64,000 nt of DNA. Source: an uncultured Chromatiaceae bacterium. Its GTDB lineage: Bacteria > Pseudomonadota > Gammaproteobacteria > Tenderiales > Tenderiaceae. Of this stretch, positions 38,492 through 49,926 are shown piece by piece. Every line of letters starts with the position of its first letter. Positions within the stretch are counted from its first letter, which is position 1. Location of the stretch: contig CALZIO010000009.1 in NCBI GenBank assembly GCA_945787785.1, forward strand, positions 1-64,000. Direction: 5' to 3'. A program made the position numbers and the translations under genes. The notes under the pieces were generated by a model. It searched no databases. It was not told where the DNA came from and saw only the letters and a program-made list of their open reading frames with translations.

Positions 38492-39703
38492 CTAAAACAA
38501 CTCCGCTTCACCGGAATCCATATCTTCTTGCTGAATAGAACGGTGTGCCATCGCTTCTAGCTGCTGATCGATTTCTGATTTAAGATCTACCGATTTTTGT
38601 AGTAAATCAGAACTTTCATGATCTGATGCATCAACCACTTCTCTGCTTAGATCAATCAAATTATTCGTCAGTAAACGCAAAGTATTGCCTCGATAGTCAA
38701 GGCTTTCCAACAATTGCCGTGTCATATCTTCAAATTGCAGTGACCGAACAGCCATCGACACATCATTGCTGATTGCTTCAGATTCATTTGAAATGTTTTT
38801 CAATTGCGCTGACAAATATCTATTTGTATCTTCCATGTCTTTCATCATATCGAAGAAATGTTGTTGTGAGTATAGTGCCAAATCAATATCTCTTGAGGCC
38901 ATCTCACTAACGATTGCTCCAGCACGCCCCATGGTTTCTTTAGTCAGGTTACAATTTTCACGAATTTGTTCACTAAAATCTCTACTGCGTTGCGAAAGCG
39001 AACGCACTTCATCCGCTACAACAGCAAATCCACGCCCTGCTTCACCTGCTCTGGCAGCCTCGATGGCAGCATTTAGCGATAATAAATTTGTCTGGGAACT
39101 AATACCATCAATCTCTGATAATAAATTATCTGCCACATCAAGTTGGCTACTAATCTCGTTGAGCGCACCGACTAACTCATTACTTCCTTTACCCATGGCC
39201 TTGATGTTTTCAACAAACACGTCGACTATCTCGGCTGCCTCATGTGCCATTTTGTGTTGACCCGACTCATCCATCAGATGATCCGAGATGTGCTCCATCA
39301 CTGAAAATACTCTCTTAAGCTGTTCTTTTGAATGATTCTCGAGTCCGGTAAAACTGTTTACCAGCCCCTCGATTGCGTTTGCCTGTAAACCGCGTACTTG
39401 TGAAAGCTCATACAAAGCACGATCATGTTGTTCATTCATTTCATGCTGAACAGAATTAAAAATGCTCTTGATTTCATCTTTATAGGTAGATAAATGACCG
39501 AGACCACCATGCCGTATGTCAGAAAAAGATGAATGTGATTTATTGAGGCGCCAGAACCAGGCAAAGGATATCGCAACGAACACTAATGAAAGAATAACTG
39601 GGCTAGGATACAACCATGCGAGCGACACTCCCACTGCGAGAAAAGAGAGTGGTATAAATGTATCGTGGATTTTATTTCGATGCGCTCTTTTTTCCGCTAT
39701 CAA
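38492..39703 (-). CDS. methyl-accepting chemotaxis-like protein
   Basis: [35 protein letters not shown]. Confidence 0.93.
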   Translation of the reverse strand: MIAEKRAHRNKIHDTFIPLSFLAVGVSLAWLYPSPVILSLVFVAISFAWFWRLNKSHSSFSDIRHGGLGHLSTYKDEIKSIFNSVQHEMNEQHDRALYELSQVRGLQANAIEGLVNSFTGLENHSKEQLKRVFSVMEHISDHLMDESGQHKMAHEAAEIVDVFVENIKAMGKGSNELVGALNEISSQLDVADNLLSEIDGISSQTNLLSLNAAIEAARAGEAGRGFAVVADEVRSLSQRSRDFSEQIRENCNLTKETMGRAGAIVSEMASRDIDLALYSQQHFFDMMKDMEDTNRYLSAQLKNISNESEAISNDVSMAVRSLQFEDMTRQLLESLDYRGNTLRLLTNNLIDLSREVVDASDHESSDLLQKSVDLKSEIDQQLEAMAHRSIQQEDMDSGEAELF

Positions 39704-39909
39704 AGCTTAATCCTTAGCTATAGTCAGCACCAAGTGAACAGCTAACACTCCCATTTCAGATAGCTGCCGGAATTGCCTCATTAACTACATGGAGTTTCTA
39801 ACTTGGTATATCGTGAAGAAAAGCTGAATTCTTTAGGGGAAAAGCGAGTTTAAGGATAGATAGCTTGTTATAAGCAAGGAATAGTTCACTAGCAGAAAGC
39901 AGTTCAAAA

Positions 39910-41652
39910 TTAGTCAGCCACCACTAATGGCTCGATGTGTTCAACCATAAGTTGCAGGTTTCGGCTATTCCGATAGTGGTTTATATCGAGCTTAAAGGCT
40001 ATGTTGACTTGGGATACGCCAATGGGCCAGTCATCATCGACCGTATTAAAGGCAATCGCATCTAATGGCATTGATGTCCCCTCAGCACCCAACCGTAACT
40101 TCAAATGGCGTTCACCAACGATACGACGATTCAATAGATTGAACACTCCGTCAAAGGCAGGCTCGGGAAAACCCTGGCCCCAAGGCCCTGCCTGGCGCAG
40201 TGATTCAGCCAGCTCCAGATTAAAATCAGATGGCGCCAAACCGCCATCGCTCCAAACACTGCCTTGCAGATCCTGCTCATTTAAATGGCGCCGCACCTCT
40301 TCGTCAAAGGCGACAACAAAATCTTCAAAATCGCTACGCTTGAGCGTTAAGCCCGCCGCCATGGCATGACCACCAAACTTCTGCATCAAGCTGGGATAAC
40401 GTGTTGCCACTGCATCAAGCCCGTCGCGAATATGAAATCCTGAGACAGAACGGGCAGAACCTTTAAGGTACTCATCATCCGCCGCTGCAAAAGCAATCAC
40501 CGGCCGATGGAATTTTTCCTTGATACGTGAGGCTAGAATACCAATCACCCCTTGATGCCACTCTTCATGAAACAGGCACAGGCCAGATGGCAATGATGTT
40601 GCGTCTTCTAACTGCAACGTCTGTAGATGACCAAGCGCCTGATCTTGCATCTCTTGTTCAATCGAGCGGCGTTCACGGTTTAACGCATCTAACTCTTTGG
40701 CCTGTTCACGTGCCTGTTGCGGATCATCACTCAACAAGCAGTGAATGCCAATACTCATATCTTGCAAACGCCCAGCCGCATTCAAGCGCGGACCAACGGC
40801 AAACCCCATATCTGCAGCCACACAATTTTCGCGCTGTCTGCCTGCCACGTCGAGCAAGGCGCTGATGCCGGCACAACAACGTCCACTACGAATGCGTGCC
40901 AAACCCTGAGCAACCAGTATCCTATTAATATGATCAAGTGGCACCACGTCAGCCACTGTGCCCAATGCTATAATATCGAGCAGTTGGGCAAGGTTGGGCA
41001 TCTCGATGCTGCGCCGTTCAAACCAGCCACTATTGCGTAGTACCGCACGCAGCGCCAACATGACATAAAAGATCACACCGACACCGGCAAGATTCTTACT
41101 TGGAAACTCACATCCAGGTTGATTGGGATTAACGATGGCATCCGCCTGCGGTAATGACGCACCAGGCAGATGGTGATCTGTAACTACCACCTGCATGCCT
41201 AGTTGCTTTGCCGCTTTTACTCCATCAATGCTGGCAATGCCATTATCGACTGTGACAATCACATGCGGATCTTGTTTAGCCGCGACAGCGACTATCTCCG
41301 GCGTCAGTCCATAACCATATTCAAAACGATTAGGCACAAGAAAATGAATATCGGTGGTACCAAATAGTCGTAATGCTCGTAAAGCGACGGCGGTACTGGT
41401 GGCGCCATCCGCATCAAAATCACCCACCACCAGGATACGCTTGCCTTCATCAATGGCTGAGGCCAGCACTTCAACAGCTTGCTCCATGCCTTTCATAAGC
41501 AACGGTGATGGCAGATGTTCGAGACCACTCTCTAGCTCCTTGCTCGAATCCACCTGGCGACTGGCATAAACTCGCGCCAGCACCGGATGTAAATCAGGAA
41601 ACAAGGTCTGCCAATTGTCAGGCACAGGACGACGCAGGATTTGTTTAGACAT
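39910..41652 (-). CDS. recJ: single-stranded-DNA-specific exonuclease RecJ
   Basis: GDFDADGATSTA, DHH motif VTDHHLPG. Confidence 0.95.
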   Translation of the reverse strand: MSKQILRRPVPDNWQTLFPDLHPVLARVYASRQVDSSKELESGLEHLPSPLLMKGMEQAVEVLASAIDEGKRILVVGDFDADGATSTAVALRALRLFGTTDIHFLVPNRFEYGYGLTPEIVAVAAKQDPHVIVTVDNGIASIDGVKAAKQLGMQVVVTDHHLPGASLPQADAIVNPNQPGCEFPSKNLAGVGVIFYVMLALRAVLRNSGWFERRSIEMPNLAQLLDIIALGTVADVVPLDHINRILVAQGLARIRSGRCCAGISALLDVAGRQRENCVAADMGFAVGPRLNAAGRLQDMSIGIHCLLSDDPQQAREQAKELDALNRERRSIEQEMQDQALGHLQTLQLEDATSLPSGLCLFHEEWHQGVIGILASRIKEKFHRPVIAFAAADDEYLKGSARSVSGFHIRDGLDAVATRYPSLMQKFGGHAMAAGLTLKRSDFEDFVVAFDEEVRRHLNEQDLQGSVWSDGGLAPSDFNLELAESLRQAGPWGQGFPEPAFDGVFNLLNRRIVGERHLKLRLGAEGTSMPLDAIAFNTVDDDWPIGVSQVNIAFKLDINHYRNSRNLQLMVEHIEPLVVAD

Positions 41653-41659
41653 AGCTTGA

Positions 41660-42718
41660 CTACTGCATAGCCATAAGTTGTCGACGCCGTTTCCACCAGC
41701 GTTTAAGGCCCTTGGCTGTCAGCTCATACTCGCTATTTTCAGTGACCACACGAATACTCGAAAGTGTGTTGTGTTTCAGCGATGTCATCAATGCCTGTAA
41801 CCAGTCTTCATTAATCATTTCAATTAGGTCACGCCAACGCTGTACATCATTCGTCTGCAAGGCATCGGCTAATGCTTCTATCACAATCAGATGTTGTCCA
41901 CACTGCTCTGACTGTTCCAGCCATTCGTCTGCGCTGGCGGGTAAACTAGCCAAATCACTCTGACTCAACTTGGCCAAGGCTGAACTGATGACTTCATTGC
42001 TCCAAACCTGTTGCCACTGCTTTTGCGGTAACTGTGGCAACTCACCCTCACCCCAAAACCAGATACTGTTGATCTCAGGCAGGCCTTGCTGGCGTCGCCT
42101 CTCATTCACTTGGCTGCTATAAAACAGCATTTGTACTTCATTTAGAATCTTATGCCAGTGAATGGCGTCTTTGCCCATGGGTAAGTGATCATGAATATCC
42201 TTGCCGATAACTTCTAGTAGTGGATGCGTCCTGATATCCGCTGTGCTGTTACCCTTTAGATACCAACGATTCGCCACAGGGACTTCCAATCTCAAGCCAT
42301 CCTCTGCAAACAGGCTATTGAATTCCTGCGCCAGTTGCCCTGCCTCTTCTGTACTAACCGATAAGTTCTGATTCCCAAGCATAACGATTCTGGCTCGATC
42401 CGCTTGCAGGTGCACCGGATCAGCACGCAAACACAATCCGTCGGCGGATTCACCTTGATCAATACTATGAGTTACGGCTGCAACCGGCAGTCCATGTTCT
42501 GGCACAGAGAAACCAAACAACCTGAACAAAGAAGACTCATAACCAGCTGATTTGTGACGCTTGCAACCTGAACGTGAAAGCAGCAGCTCGAGCTCTGCTA
42601 CTTCAAGCCCCTGAAAATAGCCAGGATCAGCCCATGCGTGCGCGCCCAGTAAACCCGGTATATAAAGTGTGATATGTCGATTCTGCATGAAATGCCAAGG
42701 ATACGTGACCAACTCCAT
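41660..42718 (-). CDS. RpfE-like/phosphoglycerate-mutase-superfamily-like hypothetical protein
   Basis: LYIPGLLG N-terminus, SIWFWGEG motif; adjacent to recJ. Confidence 0.6.
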   Translation of the reverse strand: MELVTYPWHFMQNRHITLYIPGLLGAHAWADPGYFQGLEVAELELLLSRSGCKRHKSAGYESSLFRLFGFSVPEHGLPVAAVTHSIDQGESADGLCLRADPVHLQADRARIVMLGNQNLSVSTEEAGQLAQEFNSLFAEDGLRLEVPVANRWYLKGNSTADIRTHPLLEVIGKDIHDHLPMGKDAIHWHKILNEVQMLFYSSQVNERRRQQGLPEINSIWFWGEGELPQLPQKQWQQVWSNEVISSALAKLSQSDLASLPASADEWLEQSEQCGQHLIVIEALADALQTNDVQRWRDLIEMINEDWLQALMTSLKHNTLSSIRVVTENSEYELTAKGLKRWWKRRRQLMAMQ

Positions 42719-42808
42719 ATAATAGAGTTTCCCACTTGGCGTGACTACTAAAAAGAAAACTGGGGGAATGGCACATCCGTGTGCCGCAGGAATGATTCCT
42801 GCCAGGGA

Positions 42809-43246
42809 TTATCCCGCTTTGATGAGCTCCATACTATCGGAGGAAACACCATTCGACTGGCTTGCCAACGCCTGAGCCGGATTTGATTCGAATTGAGCCT
42901 TGAGCTGCTGCGCGATTTCAGACGCTTGTTCAGCTGACTGAATCACCCCCTGGCCACGCTCGGCGGGTGCCTGACTTAACACTTCTGCAGCACGGCTGAC
43001 ACTAACCGCATCAGCATTCTGGTTAGTAGCGACACTGGTTTGCTGTTCAGCCACCGCTGCGTGCTCTTTGGTACCACGCTGTTCAGGACTGGCCGACTTA
43101 TTATTGGCGATCGCACTGGGGTTGTTGTTTGAAATAGGATTGGCCACGCATTTACCTCCAAAATCTGACGAAGTTTTGACGATCACAGCCAATCTGTAGG
43201 CTGAATCAATCATATACACACTTCTCTGCAACAACTGGGCCAGCAT
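42809..43246 (-). CDS. hypothetical protein, Ala/Gln/Ser-rich
   Basis: ORF only; true start may be internal. Confidence 0.4.
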   Translation of the reverse strand: MLAQLLQRSVYMIDSAYRLAVIVKTSSDFGGKCVANPISNNNPSAIANNKSASPEQRGTKEHAAVAEQQTSVATNQNADAVSVSRAAEVLSQAPAERGQGVIQSAEQASEIAQQLKAQFESNPAQALASQSNGVSSDSMELIKAG

Positions 43247-43640
43247 ATTGTGCGCATCCGTTCCTGCACCAGCAAAAACCCTTAACCATTTGTATTTTAT
43301 ATAATTATATTAATCTGCAGTCTCAATCCCGCCAGTAATGATTCAAGCTCAAGTAACTCAAATTTGACGACTTAAATGGTGAATTAGCATTAAATTATAG
43401 ACCTTACGAATTTTATGCTATTTACCCACATAAATCATGTATGAATTTTTTTTACAAACGTGTATGCTACATACACGTATTAATATAGGGGTCTTATAGG
43501 CATACTATTTATATGGACATCGACAGGAAATATGTCCGGACTAAATTTACCTGAAGCAAAGTAACTGGCCAAAAACAGCTTGATTAACAAAGCCATCCCT
43601 ACCGAGCTTCATTGTCACTACTAACCTTGGAGATGAAGAT

Positions 43641-43961
43641 ATGAACTTAAAGCGACTAATCAAACTTGCAACACCTGTTGTTGGCGCAGCTGCACTGATG
43701 GTATCCATGCCGGCAAATGCAAGCGATGGTGAAGCCGTATATAAGAAAGCATGCAAGATGTGTCACGGCTCCGGAATGATGGGTGCACCAAAATATGGAG
43801 ATCCAGCCGCATGGGCTGATCGTATTTCCAAAGGTACGGACACTCTGAATGACCACGCCATCAATGGTTTTGGCAAGATGAAACCAAAGGGCGGCAAGAA
43901 ATCGCTCAGCGATGATGATGTTAAAGCTGCAGTAGCTTATATGGTTGAGGGCTCTAAATAA
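43641..43961 (+). CDS. cytochrome c5 family protein
   Basis: Signal peptide, CKMCHGSGMMGAPKYGDP. Confidence 0.93.
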   Translation: MNLKRLIKLATPVVGAAALMVSMPANASDGEAVYKKACKMCHGSGMMGAPKYGDPAAWADRISKGTDTLNDHAINGFGKMKPKGGKKSLSDDDVKAAVAYMVEGSK

Positions 43962-44237
43962 GCATGGCGCCTTACAAGCTTTGATAAATAAGGGCACCTG
44001 ATCTGCCCTATCTGCGAATAAACATGTTGGCCACGATGGCCAACATGCGCAGATGAAACAAGGAAGATAATAAAAGATTATTCAAAGCAAAGGGCAGTTA
44101 ACATCACACACCGGACATACAACCATCTGTTAAAAACGCAGCATATAAAAACCAGGACAAGGCTGTAATTTAAGGGCCTAGGAAGGCAAACAGACGGTTG
44201 GTGTAACAAGTAACGTAAAGTTATGAATGGAGGTATC

Positions 44238-45662
44238 ATGTCCACAAACACCTTAGAAGAACCGAAATATAATTTCGAAGTCGTGAAATGGTTCACGATC
44301 ACGTCGGTAATCTACTTGGTGGTCGGTACATTAGTCGGGACGTTTATCGCGTCTCAATTAGCCTATCCCGATCTCAATTTCGACAATCCATATTTAAGCT
44401 TTGGTCGCCTGAGACCACTCCACACCAACGCTGTTATTTTTGCCTTTGGCGGCAGCGTGCTCATGGCCACGGCCTACTACATCGTGCAGCGTACCTGTAA
44501 CGTACGTGTCTGGAGCGATAAGTTAGCGTGGTTTACTTTTGCCGGTTGGAACACGGTGATTGTTCTTGCGGTTATCACCCTGCCACTGGGGCTGACCTCT
44601 GGTAAAGAGTACGCCGAACTGGAATGGCCCATCGACATTCTGATTGCCGTTGTTTGGCTGGCCTTCATGTTCAACTTCATTATGACCCTGGCAATCCGCA
44701 AGTCATCACATATCTATGTGGCGAACTGGTTCTTCCTTGGCATGATGGTCATGATCACTTACTTGCATGTAGGTAACTCGATGGCCATCCCTGTCAGCCT
44801 GATGAAATCCTACTCTGCCTATTCAGGTGTGCAGGATGCCATGGTGCAGTGGTGGTACGGTCATAACGCTGTAGGTTACTTCCTGACTGCTGGCTTCCTC
44901 GGCATCATGTATTACTTCGTTCCGAAACAGGCCGAAGCGCCTATCTTCTCATACCGTTTATCAGTACTGCATTTCTGGGCACTGATGTTTGGATATGCCT
45001 GGCTCGGTGCGCATCATCTGCATTACACTGCCCTGCCCGACTGGACCGGCTCTCTGGGTGCCGCGGTTTCCATTGCCATGATCATTCCTTCATGGGGTGG
45101 CGCCATCAACGGCATGATGACTCTGTCGGGTGCCTGGCACAAACTGCGCGATGACTACATTCTGCGCTTCCTGATAGTGTCACTGGCCTTTTACGCCATG
45201 TCGACTTTCGAAGGCCCTGTCATGTCACTCAAGACTGTTAATGCCTTGTCTCACTACACTGATTGGACAATCGGTCACGTACACTCCGGTGCGCTGGGTT
45301 GGGTTGCCATGGTCTCTATCGGTGCCATCTACCACATGGTGACACGCCTGTGGGGTGTTCAGTTGTATTCAACTGCCCTGGTTAGCCTGCACTTCTGGAT
45401 GTCAACCATCGGCGCGGTAATCTACATCTGTGCCATGTGGGTGTCCGGCATCATGCAAGGTCTGATGTGGAGAGCAACTGACGACTACGGCAACCTGATG
45501 TACACCTTTGTTGAGTCTGTCGATGCCATGCATCCGTACTATGCACTGCGTGCGCTGGGCGGGCTGATCTTCTTCCTGGGTGGCGTCATTATGCTTTACA
45601 ACGTCGTCATGACTATTCGCCAACCTGCTGGCAGTGGTGTTACAGCCACCTCTAAAGCTTGA
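44238..45662 (+). CDS. ccoN: cbb3-type cytochrome c oxidase subunit I
   Basis: Heme-copper oxidase signature [18 protein letters not shown]; start MSTNTLEE. Confidence 0.96.
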   Translation: MSTNTLEEPKYNFEVVKWFTITSVIYLVVGTLVGTFIASQLAYPDLNFDNPYLSFGRLRPLHTNAVIFAFGGSVLMATAYYIVQRTCNVRVWSDKLAWFTFAGWNTVIVLAVITLPLGLTSGKEYAELEWPIDILIAVVWLAFMFNFIMTLAIRKSSHIYVANWFFLGMMVMITYLHVGNSMAIPVSLMKSYSAYSGVQDAMVQWWYGHNAVGYFLTAGFLGIMYYFVPKQAEAPIFSYRLSVLHFWALMFGYAWLGAHHLHYTALPDWTGSLGAAVSIAMIIPSWGGAINGMMTLSGAWHKLRDDYILRFLIVSLAFYAMSTFEGPVMSLKTVNALSHYTDWTIGHVHSGALGWVAMVSIGAIYHMVTRLWGVQLYSTALVSLHFWMSTIGAVIYICAMWVSGIMQGLMWRATDDYGNLMYTFVESVDAMHPYYALRALGGLIFFLGGVIMLYNVVMTIRQPAGSGVTATSKA

Positions 45663-45680
45663 TAGAGGGAGGAATAAAAA

Positions 45681-46343
45681 ATGGCAAATCAACAAAAAAA
45701 CATTTCATTTCAAGAGAAAACCGAAAAAAATGTCTGGCTGTTAACCGGCGTACTGGCACTTACCTTGCTGGTAGCCGGCGTGGTGGAGATTGTTCCGCTC
45801 TACTACCTGCCAAACACCATGGAAACTCTGACTGAACAGGAAGATAACATCCGCCCTTATACAGCGCTTGAGCTGGAAGGCCGCGATGTTTACATCCGCG
45901 AAGGCTGTTACCTGTGCCATTCGCAGATGATACGTCCGTTCCGTGATGAGAAAGAGCGTTATGGCCATTACTCACTGGCGGTTGAATCGAAATACGATCA
46001 TCCCTTCCAGTGGGGTTCCAAGCGTACCGGTCCTGATCTTGCCCGTGTCGGCGGAAAATATTCCGACGAATGGCAACGTCAACATTTGATGGACCCACGT
46101 GCGCTGGTGCCTGAATCAGTCATGCCTCGTTATCCATGGTTGGCTGAAAACATGATTGACGCCTCAGGTACCGAACCCAAGATGCGTGCCTTGTCAATCG
46201 TAGGGGTGCCCTATACCGATGCCGACTATGCCGGTGCCGCCCAGGCAGTACAGGGTAAAACAGAAATGGACGCTATGGTCGCCTATCTTCAGGTGCTGGG
46301 TACCATGGTTAACTTCCAAGAAGGTAAGGACTATCGACAATGA
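45681..46343 (+). CDS. ccoO: cbb3-type cytochrome c oxidase subunit II
   Basis: [17 protein letters not shown]. Confidence 0.95.
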   Translation: MANQQKNISFQEKTEKNVWLLTGVLALTLLVAGVVEIVPLYYLPNTMETLTEQEDNIRPYTALELEGRDVYIREGCYLCHSQMIRPFRDEKERYGHYSLAVESKYDHPFQWGSKRTGPDLARVGGKYSDEWQRQHLMDPRALVPESVMPRYPWLAENMIDASGTEPKMRALSIVGVPYTDADYAGAAQAVQGKTEMDAMVAYLQVLGTMVNFQEGKDYRQ

Positions 46344-46549
46344 TTAGCGATTACTTTCACAGTGATTGGGCCGCGATGACCGCCACCGACTGGTGGGGGC
46401 TCTTCGTAACGATCGCAATCTTTTTCCTCATGATTGGCCTTTATGCCTGGATATTCAAACCCAGCAGCAAGGACAAACTGGAACAACATTGCGACTTTGT
46501 CCTAAAAGAAGATTCACAGAATTGGGAGAAGCACCATGGCAAATCATAA
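46340..46549 (+). CDS. ccoQ: cbb3 oxidase subunit CcoQ
   Basis: Small single-TM protein between ccoO and ccoP. Confidence 0.8.
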   Translation: MISDYFHSDWAAMTATDWWGLFVTIAIFFLMIGLYAWIFKPSSKDKLEQHCDFVLKEDSQNWEKHHGKS

Positions 46550-47393
46550 TAAACCAGAAGAGGCGCCTGATACCGGACATGTCTGGGACGGCATTCGTGA
46601 ACTGACCAATGATCCACCCAAATGGTGGACTGTCACCTTTTACCTGAGCTTGCTCTGGGTTGTGGTCTATTTTGTCCTCTACCCTTCTATTCCTCTTGTG
46701 AATGGTCCGATGACGGGGATATTAGGCTGGACTTCAATCAAAGAGTACAAAGCCGCTGTTGAGAAAGCCGACAACCTACGTGCACCTTATGTCGATAAGC
46801 TGGAAAAAATGTCTGCGCAGGAAATTCTGGCCGACCAGGAGATGCTCAACTTCGCCAACTCATACACCAATGCTATTTATGGCGACTATTGTGCAGCCTG
46901 TCACGGTGCTAATGGACAAGGTGCAGAAGGCCGCTTTCCTAGCCTGCTCGATGATGACTGGCTCTATGGTGGCAGTGTTGATCTGATTCAAGAGACTGTC
47001 ACCTATGGCCGCGAAGGTATGATGCCTGCATTCAAGGGTGAAATATCTGATGCACAGATTGCCCAGCTGGCAGACATGGTCATTGGTCTGTCTCAGGGCA
47101 ATCAAGGGGACGCTGCAAGTTGGGCACTATATGAAGAGGCTGGCTGCGGTATGTGTCATGCCGACAATGCCAAAGGTGATGTTGACGCTGGCTCTGCCAA
47201 CTTGACCGACAGCGTCTGGCGCTTTGGTAGCTCACGCGATGATGTGATACGCACCATCAGCTCAGGTGTTAATCAGGAAGATGTGGAAGGCACTCATAAT
47301 GCCATCATGCCATCGTTCGAGGGCCGTCTGACTGAAAACGACATCAAACTGGTGACCGTGCGTGTTTGGTCATTTGGTGGTGGACAACAGTAA
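46536..47393 (+). CDS. ccoP: cbb3-type cytochrome c oxidase subunit III
   Basis: Two heme motifs CAACHG and CGMCHA; HVWDGIRELTNDPPKWW N-terminus. Confidence 0.95.
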   Translation: MANHNKPEEAPDTGHVWDGIRELTNDPPKWWTVTFYLSLLWVVVYFVLYPSIPLVNGPMTGILGWTSIKEYKAAVEKADNLRAPYVDKLEKMSAQEILADQEMLNFANSYTNAIYGDYCAACHGANGQGAEGRFPSLLDDDWLYGGSVDLIQETVTYGREGMMPAFKGEISDAQIAQLADMVIGLSQGNQGDAASWALYEEAGCGMCHADNAKGDVDAGSANLTDSVWRFGSSRDDVIRTISSGVNQEDVEGTHNAIMPSFEGRLTENDIKLVTVRVWSFGGGQQ

Positions 47394-47464
47394 ACGTTGC
47401 TTACGCAAGGGGCTCGTTGTTTGAGCCCCCAAGCTAACAACCTGATCAAACTCAGGAGAAAAAA

Positions 47465-47578
47465 ATGGACAGTGTTGCAATTGGTTCAATTCTCGCGGTG
47501 GTTGGTTCCATCATTGTATTCATCTTTCTTGCGTTTAAAATTCGCAACCTGATGAATCAGAAACCAAATGATAAATAG
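47465..47578 (+). CDS. 37-aa single-TM protein downstream of ccoP
   Basis: Hand-read ORF MDSVAIGSILAVVGSIIVFIFLAFKIRNLMNQKPNDK* with AGGAG upstream and a terminator downstream. Confidence 0.6.
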   Translation: MDSVAIGSILAVVGSIIVFIFLAFKIRNLMNQKPNDK

Positions 47579-47594
47579 TCTGTAATTACAGTAT

Positions 47595-47622
47595 AAAACG
47601 GGGGCCTGGCCCCCGTTTTTTC
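47595..47622 (+). terminator. Rho-independent terminator of the cco operon
   Basis: AAAACGGGGGCCTGGCCCCCGTTTTTT. Confidence 0.9.
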
Positions 47623-47809
47623 TACCCTCTCTCACTGAAATTATATAAAATATTAGTATCAACTTATCTATATTCTGCATATCAACAAGGTCAAACAAAG
47701 CCAGAACAATCGGGGATAAACTATCAGAAAATAATTGATGGAGAACTCGAATTTATCACCAAGGTGCCACACTCTTTATCCAGGCACAGTAATTAAGTAG
47801 GCGACCGCT

Positions 47810-49222
47810 ATGGACCAGAAAAAAGCGCAAATCGACGAAAGCAATGTTCAGGAACTTTACGATGAACTAGCGCAGTGGCATATCAACACCGGCGGCCAAA
47901 CCATTCATGCCAAACGCATGCCGGGCAAATTCAGAACACTTAAATGGATCACCATGTCGACTTGGCTGGTTTTCTTTCTCGGCCCTTATTTACGTTGGGA
48001 CGGACAACAAGCGGTTCTGTTCGATATTCCCAACCGTCAGTTTCATCTGTTTGCGATCACGGTGCATCCGCAAGATGTCTGGATGTTGTCCCTGGTGCTG
48101 ATCTTGATGGCGATGGTGCTATTTGGTGTCACTGCTATCGCCGGACGTGTTTTCTGCGGCTACTTCTGTTTCCAAACCATCTGGACTGATGTTTTCACCT
48201 GGATAGAAGAAAAGATTGAAGGCCTGCCGGCACAACGGCGCAAGCTCGACAAGACATCACTGAACTTCGACAAGGCCAAGAAAAAAATCATCAAACATAG
48301 TATTTGGCTGGCTATTTCAGTGTTAACCGGCATCACCTTTGCCGCCTATTTCACCGATGCTTTTCAGCTTTGGGTTGACTACTTTACCCTGCAGGCAAAC
48401 ATGGTGGCCTACATCGTCCTGGGCCTGTTTATATTAGGCACCTATTTCCTGGCCGGTTATCTGCGTGAACAGACCTGCTTCTGGCTCTGCCCCTATGCAC
48501 GTATTCAAGGTGTTATGTATGACAAGGACACCATTCTGCCCACCTACGATGCACAACGGGGTGAACCGCGCGGTAAACTGAAGTCTAATAGCAACACCGG
48601 CGACTGTATCGATTGCCACATGTGTGTCGCGGTGTGCCCCACCGGCGTCGACATACGCCAAGGCCAACAGGAAGGCTGTATCACCTGCGGTCTGTGTATC
48701 GATGCCTGTGACAACATCATGGAAAAGATCGATCGACCCAAAGGACTGGTGCGTTATGCCTCGATCAAAGAGATCCGCGGCGGACATCTCAAGCCACTCC
48801 TTAAACGTCCGCGCGTCATTGTTTATTCGAGCATCATCATTGCCGCCTTTGCCGGTGTATTCTACGGCCTGGTCAATATTGCAGCCATTGAATGGCATAT
48901 CCTGCATCAACGTCAACCACTCTATATCATGATGTCAGATGGCTCTGTGCAAAATAAATACACCTTCAAGATCCTGAACAAGTCCAAGGAAGACATAACG
49001 GCACGCATCACCGCGCAAGGCATAGAAGGCGCCACCCTGACAGGCATCGCGGACACACTCGAACTCAAGGCTGACAAACTTGTGCCCTTCAATGTTTATG
49101 TGCGTACTAATCCGACGCAGCTGCCTGAAGAACACACGCCCATTACGTTTGTATTGCAAAACATTAATCAACCGGAAATGGTCTTCAAAGAAAAAAGCGT
49201 AATGGTACGCCCACCGCGATAA
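47810..49222 (+). CDS. ccoG: cytochrome c oxidase accessory protein CcoG (RdxA/FixG)
   Basis: CIDCHMCVAVCPTGVDIRQGQQEGCITCGLCIDACD. Confidence 0.95.
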   Translation: MDQKKAQIDESNVQELYDELAQWHINTGGQTIHAKRMPGKFRTLKWITMSTWLVFFLGPYLRWDGQQAVLFDIPNRQFHLFAITVHPQDVWMLSLVLILMAMVLFGVTAIAGRVFCGYFCFQTIWTDVFTWIEEKIEGLPAQRRKLDKTSLNFDKAKKKIIKHSIWLAISVLTGITFAAYFTDAFQLWVDYFTLQANMVAYIVLGLFILGTYFLAGYLREQTCFWLCPYARIQGVMYDKDTILPTYDAQRGEPRGKLKSNSNTGDCIDCHMCVAVCPTGVDIRQGQQEGCITCGLCIDACDNIMEKIDRPKGLVRYASIKEIRGGHLKPLLKRPRVIVYSSIIIAAFAGVFYGLVNIAAIEWHILHQRQPLYIMMSDGSVQNKYTFKILNKSKEDITARITAQGIEGATLTGIADTLELKADKLVPFNVYVRTNPTQLPEEHTPITFVLQNINQPEMVFKEKSVMVRPPR

Positions 49223-49248
49223 CAACAAGAAACCAAGGCCTGGTAAAC

Positions 49249-49926
49249 ATGAATTACAAACTGAAACTGCTGTATGCCGTATTGATTGTGTTGGCCATCG
49301 TCACCCTCTGGCCATCAGAAGCGGAACGTGATTCATCCAAGATACGTGTCTGGAAAGCCCATGTAGATGAGACCGGCCACGTAAACGTGCTGGGGGTAGT
49401 ACTCGGCCAATCCACTTTAAAAGAGGCTGAAGAAGCGCTCCACAGCCAGAGTGAACGAGCACTGTTTGTCGAGATGGAAAACCAGTCACTCAAGCGTGAA
49501 ACCATAGAGGCCTTCTTCCCCACCTCGCCCGACCGCGCCAAGATCATTGTCGAGCTCGATGCACCGAATGAGCTGCTCACACGCATCAAGGAACGCTCTT
49601 ACAAGCCCATGGCCTTCCCCTCCGGCAATGTGAAGCTTGAAATCGCGCCGGAGCACAGTGCTGAAATTGAACAGCTCAGCGCCAAATCCCTAACCTACAT
49701 TCCACCGGTTTCACTCGACACAGCAACGATTGAGCAGCAGTTTGGTGCACCTGACAAACAGCTCCGCGATACTGATGCCAACCTGCATCTGCTCTACCCG
49801 GCTCTGGGCCTGGATGTAGTGTTGCCGCCGGGAGGCAAACCGCTGTTGCAGTTTGTGCCACTGGATGAATTTGATCGTTTGCTTGGACTGATCAACGTCG
49901 GTTCCAGCGATTCGGGGGGCCAATGA
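49249..49926 (+). CDS. hypothetical membrane-anchored protein in cco cluster
   Basis: N-terminal TM; start-stop overlap with the next gene. Confidence 0.65.
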   Translation: MNYKLKLLYAVLIVLAIVTLWPSEAERDSSKIRVWKAHVDETGHVNVLGVVLGQSTLKEAEEALHSQSERALFVEMENQSLKRETIEAFFPTSPDRAKIIVELDAPNELLTRIKERSYKPMAFPSGNVKLEIAPEHSAEIEQLSAKSLTYIPPVSLDTATIEQQFGAPDKQLRDTDANLHLLYPALGLDVVLPPGGKPLLQFVPLDEFDRLLGLINVGSSDSGGQ

